Assembly: GCA_903959715.1 (NCBI GenBank)
Contig: CAJBXX010000111.1
Span: 1 to 13,085 of the forward strand
Direction of reading: 5' to 3'
DNA: 13,085 nt
From: an uncultured Alphaproteobacteria bacterium
Lineage (GTDB): Bacteria > Pseudomonadota > Alphaproteobacteria > Rickettsiales > UBA1997
Program-made: the position numbers and the translations under genes
Notes under the pieces: model-generated
Database searches by the model: none
Told to the model about the DNA's origin: nothing
The model's input: only the letters and a program-made list of their open reading frames with translations
Shown here: one piece after another, positions 1-7,799 of the stretch
Layout of the letters: every line of letters starts with the position of its first letter
How positions within the stretch are numbered: the first letter of the stretch is position 1

Positions 1-2277
1 AAAAAAACAATAATAAATAAAAAATTGATAAAATTATTTTTATCAATTTTGTTTTGTTGTTTTTTGGCAAAAAATTCATTTGCTCAAGAAGAAATAATCG
101 TTTACGGCACTGATAGAGTTGAGGATTCAACAATAATTTCTTACTTTGAAAACTTTAAAATCGACAAAAATTTCAAAAAAAATATTGAAATTATTAGAAA
201 AAATCTTTTAGAAACAGAGCTTTTTTCCACAGTTGAAATCACTAAAGAAAATAAAAAAATATTTGTTAAAATTGTCGAAAATCCCATAATTTACGAAACA
301 TTATTCATTGGCAATAAAAAAATTGAAGAAGAACTTTTATTGTCAGAAATTTCTTTAAAAAAACGCGCGATTTTTTCCAAATCAAAACTAGAAAGTGACA
401 TAAAAAGAATCAATGAAATTTACATAAAAAGTGGCAGATTTCTAGCACAAATAGAGCCAAAAATTATTAAAAAAGATAAAAATCGTATTGAACTAATTTA
501 CGAAATAAACGAAGGTCCGAAAGCCGACATCAATGAAATTTATTTCATCGGCAATAAAGAGTTTTCGGATCGAGAATTAAGCGAACAAATCTCCACTAAA
601 AAATCAGTTTGGTGGAAATTTTTATCTTCGAGTGATATTTATGATTCCGATCGCATCGAATTTGATAAAGAAATATTACGCAGATATTACAACAACAACG
701 GTTTTGCCGATTTTTCAACCATATCAGCTTTAGCACAAATCAATCGCAATAAAGATAGTTTTTTTATTACTTTTCTTGTTGAAGAGGGTATAAAATACAA
801 GGTTGGAGAAATAACGATCGATAATCATGTTGAAAAATTCGATCCGGAAATTTTATATAAAAATATTACCTTCAAAACTGGGCAAATTTATAACGCCGAA
901 ATGATTGAAAAAACTATCGACAAAATGATTGAAACGATGTCGGAAAAATCTTACGCCTTCGCTAATATAGAGCCCATTCTTAAACGCAATCGCGATAAAA
1001 AAACCATCGACATTGAATTTGTAATTAACGAAACTCCCCGAATATTTATCGATCAAATAAGAATATTTGGCAACACTCGAACCATCGATGAAGTAATTCG
1101 TCGTGAACTTAGAATCAGAGAGGGCGATCCTTATAACATAAACAAAATAAATCGTTCAAAACAAAGAATTGAAAATTTAGGTTTTTTTGAAAAAGTAGAA
1201 TTCAATACCAAAAGAATTGGTGATAGCGACAAAATTGATTTAGAGATTATCGTTAAAGAAAAAAGAACTGGAGAACTTAGTCTCGGCATTGGCTATTCAA
1301 CCATCGATCGCGCCAATATTAACGCCGGAATTCGCGAAAATAATCTCTTTGGAACTGGTAGAAAAATTGGTCTCAATGTGCAAAAATCATATACTGCGTT
1401 AAGTGCCCAACTTAACTACACAAAACCTTATTTTCTTGGCAGACCAATCGATGCAGGTTTTGAAATTTTTAGATTAAATTCAACCAAAAGAAGCGGTCGA
1501 ATTTATGAATCAAATAGCTCTGGCATTAAACTTAACGCCGATTACGGCATTACAGAATTCATGAGTCATTTGGTTTCTTATTCTTACAACAATCAAAACA
1601 TTGGCAACATCACTCAGGGCGCTTCTTTAGCGACTCAATCTTTGCAAGGAAATTATATTTATTCCACGATCGAGCAATCAATAACTTTCGACAAAACCAA
1701 TAATCGCTTTAATCCAAAAAAAGGATATTTTATTTCTCTTTCTCAGGCATACACTGGCTTAGGTGGAAACATCAGAAATCTTAAGCACGAAGGTAACGCT
1801 GGATATTTTATTCCAACTTTTAACAATGATTTTATATTAAAATTTTTAGCTCGAGGTGGCGTTATTGATGGCGTCAAAGAAGATGTCAATATTCAAAATA
1901 ATTTCTTTGTTGGCGGTAATAATTTTAGAGGATTTCAATTTCGAGGAATCGGACCAAGAACGCAATCAGGAGAATCGGTTGGTGGAAAAATATATTACAT
2001 AGGAACCACAGAATTTACATTTCCCCTCGGACTTCCCAGAGAATTAGGCATTAATGGTGCTTTATTTTTTGATAATGGTGTCTTGAAAAGCGTTGATAGC
2101 TCAATCAGAAATTCGAGCGTCATAATTGACACTGGCAAAATTCGCTCCTCGGCTGGAGTTAGCATTTCTTGGTCTTCGCCCGTAGGTCCGATTCGACTCG
2201 ATTTCGCCAAAATTCTTCGCCAGCAATATTACGACAAAAGTCAAACTTTTAATTTTGCTTTGGGTACAAATTTTTAA
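1..2277 (+). CDS. bamA: BamA, outer-membrane protein assembly factor (Omp85 family; 5' end probably outside window)
   Basis: Central subunit of the BAM complex, which inserts beta-barrel proteins into the outer membrane. Residues here count from the TTG at 25. A signal peptide spans about residues 1-20 (hydrophobic FLSILFCCFL, then NSFA before QEE). A periplasmic part of repeated POTRA-type units follows to about residue 410, and a 16-strand-type barrel begins near KEKRTGELSLGIGYS (about 411 on). The Omp85 loop-6 signature is clear as FRGF (residues 634-637) inside GGNNFRGFQFRGIGPR, and the protein ends in Phe as expected for a BAM-recognised C-terminal beta signal. From 25 it is 750 aa, slightly short of the about 800 aa of well-studied BamA. 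The frame is open from base 1 to 25 with Lys-rich codons (KKTIINKK) that would suit a signal-peptide N-region, and the TTG has no Shine-Dalgarno, so the true start is probably an ATG just upstream. Identity is certain; the start is not. Confidence 0.96.
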   Translation, partial: KKTIINKKLIKLFLSILFCCFLAKNSFAQEEIIVYGTDRVEDSTIISYFENFKIDKNFKKNIEIIRKNLLETELFSTVEITKENKKIFVKIVENPIIYETLFIGNKKIEEELLLSEISLKKRAIFSKSKLESDIKRINEIYIKSGRFLAQIEPKIIKKDKNRIELIYEINEGPKADINEIYFIGNKEFSDRELSEQISTKKSVWWKFLSSSDIYDSDRIEFDKEILRRYYNNNGFADFSTISALAQINRNKDSFFITFLVEEGIKYKVGEITIDNHVEKFDPEILYKNITFKTGQIYNAEMIEKTIDKMIETMSEKSYAFANIEPILKRNRDKKTIDIEFVINETPRIFIDQIRIFGNTRTIDEVIRRELRIREGDPYNINKINRSKQRIENLGFFEKVEFNTKRIGDSDKIDLEIIVKEKRTGELSLGIGYSTIDRANINAGIRENNLFGTGRKIGLNVQKSYTALSAQLNYTKPYFLGRPIDAGFEIFRLNSTKRSGRIYESNSSGIKLNADYGITEFMSHLVSYSYNNQNIGNITQGASLATQSLQGNYIYSTIEQSITFDKTNNRFNPKKGYFISLSQAYTGLGGNIRNLKHEGNAGYFIPTFNNDFILKFLARGGVIDGVKEDVNIQNNFFVGGNNFRGFQFRGIGPRTQSGESVGGKIYYIGTTEFTFPLGLPRELGINGALFFDNGVLKSVDSSIRNSSVIIDTGKIRSSAGVSISWSSPVGPIRLDFAKILRQQYYDKSQTFNFALGTNF

Positions 2278-2293
2278 AATAATTTATATTGAT

Positions 2294-2323
2294 TTGTCAA
2301 TTTATTGTTGCGACAATTAATAT
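2294..2323 (+). promoter_or_regulatory. candidate sigma70-type promoter for corA
   Basis: In the 80-base gap after bamA, TTGTCA (2294-2299, five of six consensus -35 bases) is followed after 18 bases by TAATAT (2318-2323, four of six -10 bases). This would start transcription near 2330, about 28 bases before the corA ATG. The gap is so AT-rich that chance matches are likely. Read-through from bamA is the alternative. Confidence 0.3.
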
Positions 2324-2357
2324 TAGATAAAAACTTATTAAACTAAACCATCAAAAA

Positions 2358-3320
2358 ATGATCCGCATTTTCAAATTACCACAATATTCGCAAATTAAAG
2401 TTTCTTCATTGCAAGAAATAACAGATTTAATTGAAATCAGAAATGATATTTCGTGGGTTGATTTACAAGACCCGACGGCCTCCGAAATCAAAGAAATCGA
2501 AGAATTTTTTGGCATAACTTTTCCAACGAGACAACAACAAGAAGAAATCGAAACTTCATCGCGTTATCTTGAAAATTCTGGCATTATAAAAATCAACTCG
2601 ACCTTCGTCAACATCGTTCCAAATACTAGCAATCTCGAAGAACACGAAATGTCTTTTATTTTAACCGAAAAAACTCTTTTTACTTTGCGTTTTTTCGATA
2701 GTCGCGTAATTTCCGAAACTGTCAAAAAAATCAAGCAATTTCCAATGATTTTCGCTAATGCTTCTAAAATTTTCGTTGCCATTCTAGAAGCTAGAACCGA
2801 TTTCGATGCCGATCTCATGGAATCAGTTTCAAAATATGTTGCCGAGATTAGTAAAAAAATAAATTATGATAACAAGCTCGACGAAAAACTTTTACTAAAA
2901 ATTAATGAAAATCAAGATTTAACAATGTCTTTAAGAGAGGCGCTTTTTGATAAACAAAGAGTTCTTTCCTCGCTTTTACGCAACGAAGATTTGATGCTTG
3001 ACAGCTACAACCGCCTTAGAATTATCATCAAAGACATCAACTCCTTAATCGAACATGCTAATTTTAATTTTACCCGATTAGAATATTTACAAAACAGCTT
3101 TTTGGGTTTGTTAAATATCGAACAAAACAAAGTAATCAAAACCTTCACGGTGGTTTCGTTAGTTTTCATGCCACCAACTTTAATTGCCAGCATTTACGGC
3201 ATGAATTTTCACTTAATGCCTGAACTCGCTTCGGAATTTGGATATCCAATCGCATTATGCTTAATGTTAATTTCTTCAATCATTCCGCTCGCAATTTTTA
3301 AACGCAAAAAGTGGCTTTGA
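2358..3320 (+). CDS. corA: CorA-family magnesium/cobalt transporter
   Basis: Inner-membrane divalent cation channel of the CorA/Mrs2/ZntB family, which works as a homopentamer importing Mg2+. The 320-aa length matches the family (about 316 in enterobacteria). Residues 1 to about 250 form the cytoplasmic sensing domain and long stalk helix, with SWVDLQDPTASE near the N-terminus typical of the family. The diagnostic Y-G-M-N motif is at residues 280-283, at the end of TM1 (about 263-280, containing VFMPPTLIASI). It is followed by the FHLMPEL periplasmic loop, TM2 (about 296-314) and a basic KRKKW tail near the C-terminus. The ATG lies after a gap of 80 bases from bamA with no recognisable Shine-Dalgarno. 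It is the only gene here ending in TGA. ZntB-type Zn2+ transport is the main alternative, but the loop after GMN looks like classical CorA. Confidence 0.93.
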   Translation: MIRIFKLPQYSQIKVSSLQEITDLIEIRNDISWVDLQDPTASEIKEIEEFFGITFPTRQQQEEIETSSRYLENSGIIKINSTFVNIVPNTSNLEEHEMSFILTEKTLFTLRFFDSRVISETVKKIKQFPMIFANASKIFVAILEARTDFDADLMESVSKYVAEISKKINYDNKLDEKLLLKINENQDLTMSLREALFDKQRVLSSLLRNEDLMLDSYNRLRIIIKDINSLIEHANFNFTRLEYLQNSFLGLLNIEQNKVIKTFTVVSLVFMPPTLIASIYGMNFHLMPELASEFGYPIALCLMLISSIIPLAIFKRKKWL

Positions 3321-3338
3321 AATAGTTAAATAAATGCT

Positions 3339-3376
3339 TCATCTTTTTTTCAAAAAAATTCGTGATGAGATTTTAA
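3339..3376 (+). terminator. weak hairpin in convergent gap downstream of corA
   Basis: TCATC (3339-3343) can pair with GATGA (3364-3368) around an inner T7/A7 pairing (3344-3350 with 3352-3358), and TTTTAATTAT follows. It lies between the convergent corA and lipoprotein genes, where a terminator is expected. The stem is short and GC-poor, so support is limited. Confidence 0.25.
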
Positions 3377-3398
3377 TTATGCCGAATTTTAAATCGAT

Positions 3399-3749
3399 CT
3401 AATTATAAGGATACACCGTTCCTTCTAGCTTTGTTGTGTAAACAGTTCCAACAAGCCCATATTTCCAAGATTCAGTGATTTTAATATTAGTTAAATAATT
3501 ATCACCCGCTTGAGCACGAAGAAGTTGAAATGCACGCTCGTGACGATCGTTAATATTGATTGGAATAAACAAAAGCAACTGGAATCCACTTGTAGTAGCA
3601 GAAATATCTCTGCCTCTAGAAAAATCAACGGATTTTACATTAAAATTTCGATCAGAATTTCCAAGTTTAATTGGAATTCCTGAGCATGAAGAAAGAATAA
3701 AAAATGCCAAAATAGCTAATTTAAAAATGCTTTGATTTAATATTTTCAT
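3399..3749 (-). CDS. small predicted outer-membrane lipoprotein, downstream copy of a tandem pair
   Basis: 116-aa protein with a type II (lipoprotein) signal peptide: basic N-region, hydrophobic LAILAFFIL, and lipobox L-S-S-C with the acylated Cys at residue 22. Position +2 after Cys is Ser, so by the E. coli sorting rule it should go to the outer membrane. Function unknown to me. Its C-terminal half aligns with the preceding gene's product: FIP (61-63), N67, R69, R72-A73, L86-x-N88-I89, E93, W95, G101-T102 and G110 all have matches there. Its ATG shares one base with the neighbour's TAA (TAATG on the minus strand), and AGAGG about 7 bases before the ATG is the clearest Shine-Dalgarno in the window, so the pair is co-transcribed and probably translationally coupled. 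It ends in TAG. The family resembles other small bacterial lipoproteins with a C-terminal G-x-A core, but I cannot name it. Confidence 0.8.
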   Translation of the reverse strand: MKILNQSIFKLAILAFFILSSCSGIPIKLGNSDRNFNVKSVDFSRGRDISATTSGFQLLLFIPININDRHERAFQLLRAQAGDNYLTNIKITESWKYGLVGTVYTTKLEGTVYPYN

Positions 3750-4105
3750 TATCTAACCTCTTTAATTGCTTCACCGGAAATTGTAACCTTTCTAGCGGTG
3801 CCTATTAACCACCAATACCAATCTTCTTTGTAAGTAATATTGATCAAAGAAGTTGTTCCTGGAATTTTTGTTAAAGCATCTAAATATGCTCTTTGGGTGC
3901 GAGAATTCAAGCCCATGGGAATGAAATAGTACGCGGTAGAAATAACTCCGTGAGAACCGGTTGCGGTTCCCGATACTTGCCCCAATTTTTTGTATTTAGC
4001 GGGCGGAGTGGTAAATATAATTTGGGATTCGGAAGCACAACTAGCCAAAGAAAGCCCCAAAATCGCAAACAAAATGTTTTTGAAATTTTTTGATGTAAAA
4101 ATCAT
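3749..4105 (-). CDS. small predicted outer-membrane lipoprotein, upstream copy of a tandem pair
   Basis: 118-aa protein with a lipoprotein signal: KNFKN, hydrophobic ILFAILGLSL, then lipobox L-A-S-C with Cys23 as the acylation site. Ala at +2 predicts outer-membrane sorting. The mature part is about 95 residues, probably a compact periplasmic beta-rich domain, with FIPMGLNSR (61-69), RAYLDAL (72-78), a P-G pair (82-83), L-I-N-I (87-90), an aromatic-rich E-D-W-Y-W-W stretch (94-99), and V-x-I-S-G-E-A-I near the C-terminus. The next gene's product shares this framework with one residue of length difference. It is first in a two-gene unit: a promoter candidate lies about 50 bases upstream and the stop overlaps the next start. 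No Shine-Dalgarno is visible. Function unknown; structural, envelope-stress or surface roles are all possible. Confidence 0.8.
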   Translation of the reverse strand: MIFTSKNFKNILFAILGLSLASCASESQIIFTTPPAKYKKLGQVSGTATGSHGVISTAYYFIPMGLNSRTQRAYLDALTKIPGTTSLINITYKEDWYWWLIGTARKVTISGEAIKEVR

Positions 4106-4154
4106 TTTAATTATTAATTATGATTAAATTAGTTAAAATAAATAACTTTTTGCG

Positions 4155-4182
4155 ATAATAAAAATATTTAAATAACAATCAA
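4155..4182 (-). promoter_or_regulatory. candidate promoter for the lipoprotein pair
   Basis: Read on the minus strand, TTGATT (plus coordinates 4177-4182) is followed after 16 bases by TATTAT (4155-4160, five of six -10 bases). Transcription would start near 4148, leaving a leader of about 43 bases before the lipoprotein ATG. It sits in the 89-base gap after coaE, where a new transcription unit is plausible. AT richness limits confidence. Confidence 0.4.
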
Positions 4183-4194
4183 CAAATTTTTTAT

Positions 4195-4812
4195 TTAAAA
4201 AGATTTTTGATAAATCTCTAAAGTTTTTTGTTTTAAATCCACCAAATTTCCGTCATTATAAATTACAAAATCGGCTTTTTTTATTCGCTCATCGTCGCTA
4301 ATTTGTTTATTTTTTAGCATCAAAAATTTATTTTTTAATTCGTTTGTTAAGTCGTGATTAGAATTTTTTAAATCAGCAATTGATCTTTGAATATAGCGGT
4401 CTTGACGCGTTTTTTCATCGGCAATAATGGCAATAATTTTATCAGTTTTATATTGATTTGACTCAAGTAAAAGCGGAATATTTATCACTACAAGATTGGC
4501 TTTTTTTTGCAAATTTTTTGCTAAAAAATTTTGATAAATTTCACGAATTTCGGGGTGAATAATTTTTTCTAAAACAGTAATTTTTGTTGGATTTTTTGAA
4601 ATTAGTGAACTCAAAATTTTACGATCAATAATTTTTCCATCGAAAGTTTCTGGGAAATTTTTAGCGACTAATTCAATAATTTTTTGATTTTGTAAATATA
4701 GATTATGAACTACAGCGTCAGCGTCGAAAACCTCAATTCCTAATTCAGAAAATATATTGGCGACAGCATTTTTACCCGAAGCAATTCCACCGCTTAAACC
4801 AATAATTTTCAT
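4195..4812 (-). CDS. coaE: Dephospho-CoA kinase
   Basis: Catalyses the last step of coenzyme A synthesis, ATP-dependent phosphorylation of the ribose 3'-OH of dephospho-CoA, in the cytoplasm. The 205-aa product matches the family length (206 in E. coli). Visible motifs are the P-loop GGIASGKN (8-15), FDADAVVH (29-36) with the catalytic-type D-A-D, IIHPEIR (85-91), IPLLLE (112-117), lid-type arginines R136, R139 and R143, and the C-terminal ADFVIYNDGNL (180-190). The P-loop residue after Lys is Asn instead of the usual Ser or Thr. I chose the ATG at 4812, which starts MKIIGLSGG and lies 7 bases after the upstream stop. An in-frame ATG at 4833 would add seven Asn/Lys-rich residues and overlap the phosphohexomutase by 14 bases. 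Neither has a Shine-Dalgarno. It is the last gene of the pyrH-led block. Confidence 0.95.
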   Translation of the reverse strand: MKIIGLSGGIASGKNAVANIFSELGIEVFDADAVVHNLYLQNQKIIELVAKNFPETFDGKIIDRKILSSLISKNPTKITVLEKIIHPEIREIYQNFLAKNLQKKANLVVINIPLLLESNQYKTDKIIAIIADEKTRQDRYIQRSIADLKNSNHDLTNELKNKFLMLKNKQISDDERIKKADFVIYNDGNLVDLKQKTLEIYQKSF

Positions 4813-4819
4813 ATTATTT

Positions 4820-6250
4820 TTATTGCAATTCATGCGGAATTTTGATGTTACAAAAATTGAGTTTTTCGCGTAAATTATTTTTCATTTTCTCAAGATTTTG
4901 TGGCGAATTTGCTTCGCATCGTGCTACCAAAACTGATTGAGTATTTGAAGCGCGAATCAGCCACCAGCCCTCAGAACTCTCGGCTCGAATGCCATCGATA
5001 TCAACAAATTTTTCATTATTTTTGTGTAATAAATTTTTTAAATCTTCAATGATGGCGAATTTTTTTTCTTCGGAAGTTTCGATTCTAATTTCGGCGGTTG
5101 AAAAAGTTTTTGGTAATTCTTTTCGCATTTGCGATAAGCTTTGCGAAGAGTTCGCCATAATATTAATTAAACGAATCGAGGCATAAAGTGCATCGTCAAA
5201 ACCATAATATTTATCGGCAAAGAAAATATGCCCCGACATCTCGCCGGCAAGGCTTGCACTTAATTCTTTCATTTTAGCTTTAATGAGCGAATGCCCGGTT
5301 TTCCACATCACCGCTTCGCCTCCCGCTTTGGTAATTTCGGCAAATAAGGAACCGCTGGCTTTAACATCGGCGATAATTGTGGCACCGCGTTTTTTTGCTA
5401 AAATTTCGCGAGCGAAAAAAATTAATAATTGATCGCCCCAAATTATTTCGCCCTCGCCGTCAACTACGCCAATTCTGTCGCCATCGCCATCAAAAGCGAT
5501 ACCAAAATCGCATTTTTGCTCCTTCACAACCGCGATTAAATCTTTTAAATTTTTGGCCTCGGTTGGATCGGGATGATGATTCGGGAAATCGCCATCGATT
5601 TCGTTAAAAAGTAAAATATGTTCTCCATAAATTCTTTGCGACAATGCGGTCATGATTGCTCCCGCCGAGCCATTGCCAGCGTCCCAAGCGATTTTCAATT
5701 TTTTTACTTCTTCAAAATTTTCAACCTCATTGAGCAAGCCACTTTCACTTTGCTCTAATTCACAATCGCTAAGCAAACGCTTTAAATATTTTTCGCGAAT
5801 ATCAAATTCTGCAAGCGAACCTTCGGCATTTACAAAATCTTGCTTTTCGAGAATTTTGGCTAATCCCAAAATATCAGCACCGTGAAAATTTTGATTTTTT
5901 ATCATCATTTTAAAACCATTATGGTCCTTAGGGTTGTGCGACCCCGTCACCATAATTCCCGCATCAAGATTTAATTCATAAACTGAAAAATAAAGCATCG
6001 GCGTTGGACCCAAACCAATATCGATAACCTCAATGCCACTTTCGCATAAACCTTGAATCAACCGCTCTTTAAGAATTGGCGAACTATAACGCCCATCACA
6101 CCCTACCGCCATTTTATTTTTTTTATTTTGGTGTAGAATTTTTGCAAAACAACGCCCAACAAAATAAGCATCATTATCGAAAAGCGTTTGATTATAAATG
6201 CCCCTGATATCATATGCACGAAGGATTGAAGAATGAAATTTGTGACTCAT
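4820..6250 (-). CDS. manB: Phosphomannomutase/phosphoglucomutase (alpha-D-phosphohexomutase family)
   Basis: Interconverts hexose 1- and 6-phosphates (mannose and/or glucose), supplying sugar nucleotides for lipopolysaccharide, capsule or other surface glycans. All four active-site loops of the family are intact in 476 aa: the phosphoserine loop TGSHNP (102-107, Ser104), the metal loop DGDGDR (254-259), the sugar-specificity loop GEMSGH (336-341), and the phosphate-binding loop RASNTQ (433-438). GEMSGH and the overall length fit bifunctional PMM/PGM enzymes of the AlgC/ManB type rather than GlmM, whose sugar loop and length differ; the preferred substrate cannot be read from sequence alone. 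It starts 3 bases after the thiG stop and its stop lies just before coaE, so it is probably translated from the common operon message. No clear Shine-Dalgarno is seen, apart from a distant GGAAAA. Confidence 0.93.
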   Translation of the reverse strand: MSHKFHSSILRAYDIRGIYNQTLFDNDAYFVGRCFAKILHQNKKNKMAVGCDGRYSSPILKERLIQGLCESGIEVIDIGLGPTPMLYFSVYELNLDAGIMVTGSHNPKDHNGFKMMIKNQNFHGADILGLAKILEKQDFVNAEGSLAEFDIREKYLKRLLSDCELEQSESGLLNEVENFEEVKKLKIAWDAGNGSAGAIMTALSQRIYGEHILLFNEIDGDFPNHHPDPTEAKNLKDLIAVVKEQKCDFGIAFDGDGDRIGVVDGEGEIIWGDQLLIFFAREILAKKRGATIIADVKASGSLFAEITKAGGEAVMWKTGHSLIKAKMKELSASLAGEMSGHIFFADKYYGFDDALYASIRLINIMANSSQSLSQMRKELPKTFSTAEIRIETSEEKKFAIIEDLKNLLHKNNEKFVDIDGIRAESSEGWWLIRASNTQSVLVARCEANSPQNLEKMKNNLREKLNFCNIKIPHELQ

Positions 6251-6253
6251 AAA

Positions 6254-7036
6254 TTAAGTAATTTTTCCATTAATTGGCGAAGATGGCGAAGCGAAATTTT
6301 TCTTTTCCATTCTTCCCGCTAAAAAAGCCAACCTGCCCGCCTCAACCGCTAATTTCATGGCTTGAGCCATCAAAATTGGATTTTTAGCTTTGGCAATTGC
6401 CGTGTTCATCAAAACGCCGTCACAACCTAATTCCATGGCGATTGAAGCGTCAGAAGCCGTCCCGACTCCAGCATCGACTAAAACCGGAACTTTTGCTTGT
6501 TCAATAATAAATTGAATATTTAGCGGATTTTGAATGCCAAGCCCCGAACCAATTGGTGCGGCGAGAGGCATAATGGCACAACAGCCAATATCTTCAAGCT
6601 CTTTGGCAATGATTGGATCATCGGAAGTATAAACCATCACATCAAAACCCTCTTTAATCAAGAGTTCCGAGGCCTTGATGGTTTGAATAACATTGGGATA
6701 AAGTGTTTTTTCATCGGCCAAAACTTCGAGTTTGACCAAATTCCAACCCCCCGCTTGACGAGCCAAGCGCAGGGTTCGAACCGCATCTTCGGCACTAAAA
6801 CAACCAGCGGTATTTGGCAAATAAGTATATTTTTGTGGGCTTAAAAAATCTTGCAACATCGCCTCACCTTTTTTCTCAATATTAACGCGACGAAGTGCCA
6901 CCGTAACTATTTCAGCACCCGAAGCCTCAACGGCTCGCGCCGTTTCTTGAAAATCTTGATATTTGCCAGTTCCGACTAATAATCTTGAATGAAATTTCTT
7001 ACCAGCAATTTCAAAAAAATCATTTTCTAAATTCAT
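6254..7036 (-). CDS. thiG: Thiazole synthase ThiG
   Basis: Forms the thiazole phosphate half of thiamine from 1-deoxy-D-xylulose 5-phosphate, dehydroglycine and sulfur carried on ThiS thiocarboxylate; a cytoplasmic TIM-barrel enzyme. The 260-aa product is full length. Family landmarks are RLLVGTGKY (18-26), the N-T-A-G-C turn (75-79), VKLEV (101-105) with Lys102 as the expected Schiff-base lysine, [13 protein letters not shown] (156-168), and [11 protein letters not shown] (187-197) binding phosphate. The C-terminal ASPSSP segment is also typical. ThiG needs ThiS, ThiF and an iminoglycine source (ThiO or ThiH), none of which is in this window, so they should be encoded elsewhere. It sits 7 bases after the cdsA stop, inside an envelope and nucleotide operon, which is an unusual place for it. 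No Shine-Dalgarno and no TPP riboswitch are seen upstream. Confidence 0.96.
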   Translation of the reverse strand: MNLENDFFEIAGKKFHSRLLVGTGKYQDFQETARAVEASGAEIVTVALRRVNIEKKGEAMLQDFLSPQKYTYLPNTAGCFSAEDAVRTLRLARQAGGWNLVKLEVLADEKTLYPNVIQTIKASELLIKEGFDVMVYTSDDPIIAKELEDIGCCAIMPLAAPIGSGLGIQNPLNIQFIIEQAKVPVLVDAGVGTASDASIAMELGCDGVLMNTAIAKAKNPILMAQAMKLAVEAGRLAFLAGRMEKKNFASPSSPINGKIT

Positions 7037-7043
7037 AAAAATA

Positions 7044-7799
7044 TTATATTAAACCGAATTGCGAAGGAAAAAGATATATTATAATCCAAACGAATGGAGC
7101 CACGAGTATCATGCCGTCAAGGCGATCTAAAACGCCACCATGTCCTGGGATAATATCACCCGAATCCTTCACTCCAAAAATTCTTTTAAATTTTGATTCA
7201 ACTAGATCGCTGATTTGTTCAACAATTGAAATTAAAACGCTGATTATTAAGAAAAAAATTATACTTCCCGGAAAAATTATTGCTGAAATTGCACCAATTC
7301 CCAAACTTGCGAGCACTCCGCCAATCAATCCCGACCATGTTTTGTTGGGGCTAATCGTTGGTGCAATTTTAGTGCCACCCAAAGATTTTCCAGCGAAAAA
7401 TGCAAAAATATCAGTCGCCCAAATTATCGCAAACATCCAAAATAAAATTTCATCATCAAGAATGCGAATTGAAACCGCGCAATAAAGAGGAATAGAAATG
7501 TAAAGAAAACCAATCAAGCGCCACTTTTTTTTGTCGGGCATTTTTCGTGACATTTCCGACCATTCAAACGCCATCAAAACCGCCACCACGATCACTAAAA
7601 AGATAAATAATTTTTGCGAAACAAAGATTGCGAATAATGCGATTGGAATCATCACCAAAGAACTTATAATTCTTTTTTGTGTATTGTCGGAAGGATCAAG
7701 ATAGTGAACATGTGCCACCAATTTATTGAACATTAATAAAGTAAAATTATAAACCAAAATCGGTAATTTTAATAATTTTAAAATTTTATCTTTTGCCAT
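7044..7799 (-). CDS. cdsA: Phosphatidate cytidylyltransferase (CDP-diglyceride synthase)
   Basis: Makes CDP-diacylglycerol from phosphatidic acid and CTP, the branch point for all phospholipids, in the inner membrane. The complete family signature is present in the C-terminal part: SKFKR (202-206), K211-D212, H220-G221-G222 and D225-R226-L227-D228. Before it come [16 protein letters not shown] (129-144) and SPNKTWSG (150-157). Several hydrophobic segments (about 45-78, 96-112, 117-137, 157-193 and 230-245) agree with a polytopic enzyme. I start at the ATG at 7799 (MAKDKIL, 251 aa), preceded by the purine-rich AGAGAGAG, a likely ribosome-binding site. This overlaps the end of uppS by 14 bases, suggesting coupling. 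A longer frame back to 7901 would overlap uppS by 116 bases and is less likely. Confidence 0.96.
   Translation of the reverse strand: MAKDKILKLLKLPILVYNFTLLMFNKLVAHVHYLDPSDNTQKRIISSLVMIPIALFAIFVSQKLFIFLVIVVAVLMAFEWSEMSRKMPDKKKWRLIGFLYISIPLYCAVSIRILDDEILFWMFAIIWATDIFAFFAGKSLGGTKIAPTISPNKTWSGLIGGVLASLGIGAISAIIFPGSIIFFLIISVLISIVEQISDLVESKFKRIFGVKDSGDIIPGHGGVLDRLDGMILVAPFVWIIIYLFPSQFGLI

Noticed and set aside
2281..2315. Inverted repeat TTGTC...GACAA after bamA as a terminator
   Set aside because: Only five base pairs with a 13-base loop and no T-run directly after; too weak to call.
5377..5885. Two plus-strand open frames opposite the phosphohexomutase gene
   Set aside because: Both are antisense to the intact DGDGDR-containing enzyme and have no recognisable motif.
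6530..6844. 104-codon plus-strand open frame antisense to thiG
   Set aside because: It lies within the conserved core of thiG and has no family features of its own.
7037..7043. TPP riboswitch before thiG
   Set aside because: Only seven bases separate cdsA from thiG, and no THI-box sequence is seen in the end of cdsA.
7111..7485. 124-codon plus-strand open frame antisense to cdsA
   Set aside because: It lies wholly within cdsA, which carries its full family signature; the frame reads as low-complexity Lys/Ile/Pro sequence with no recognisable domain.
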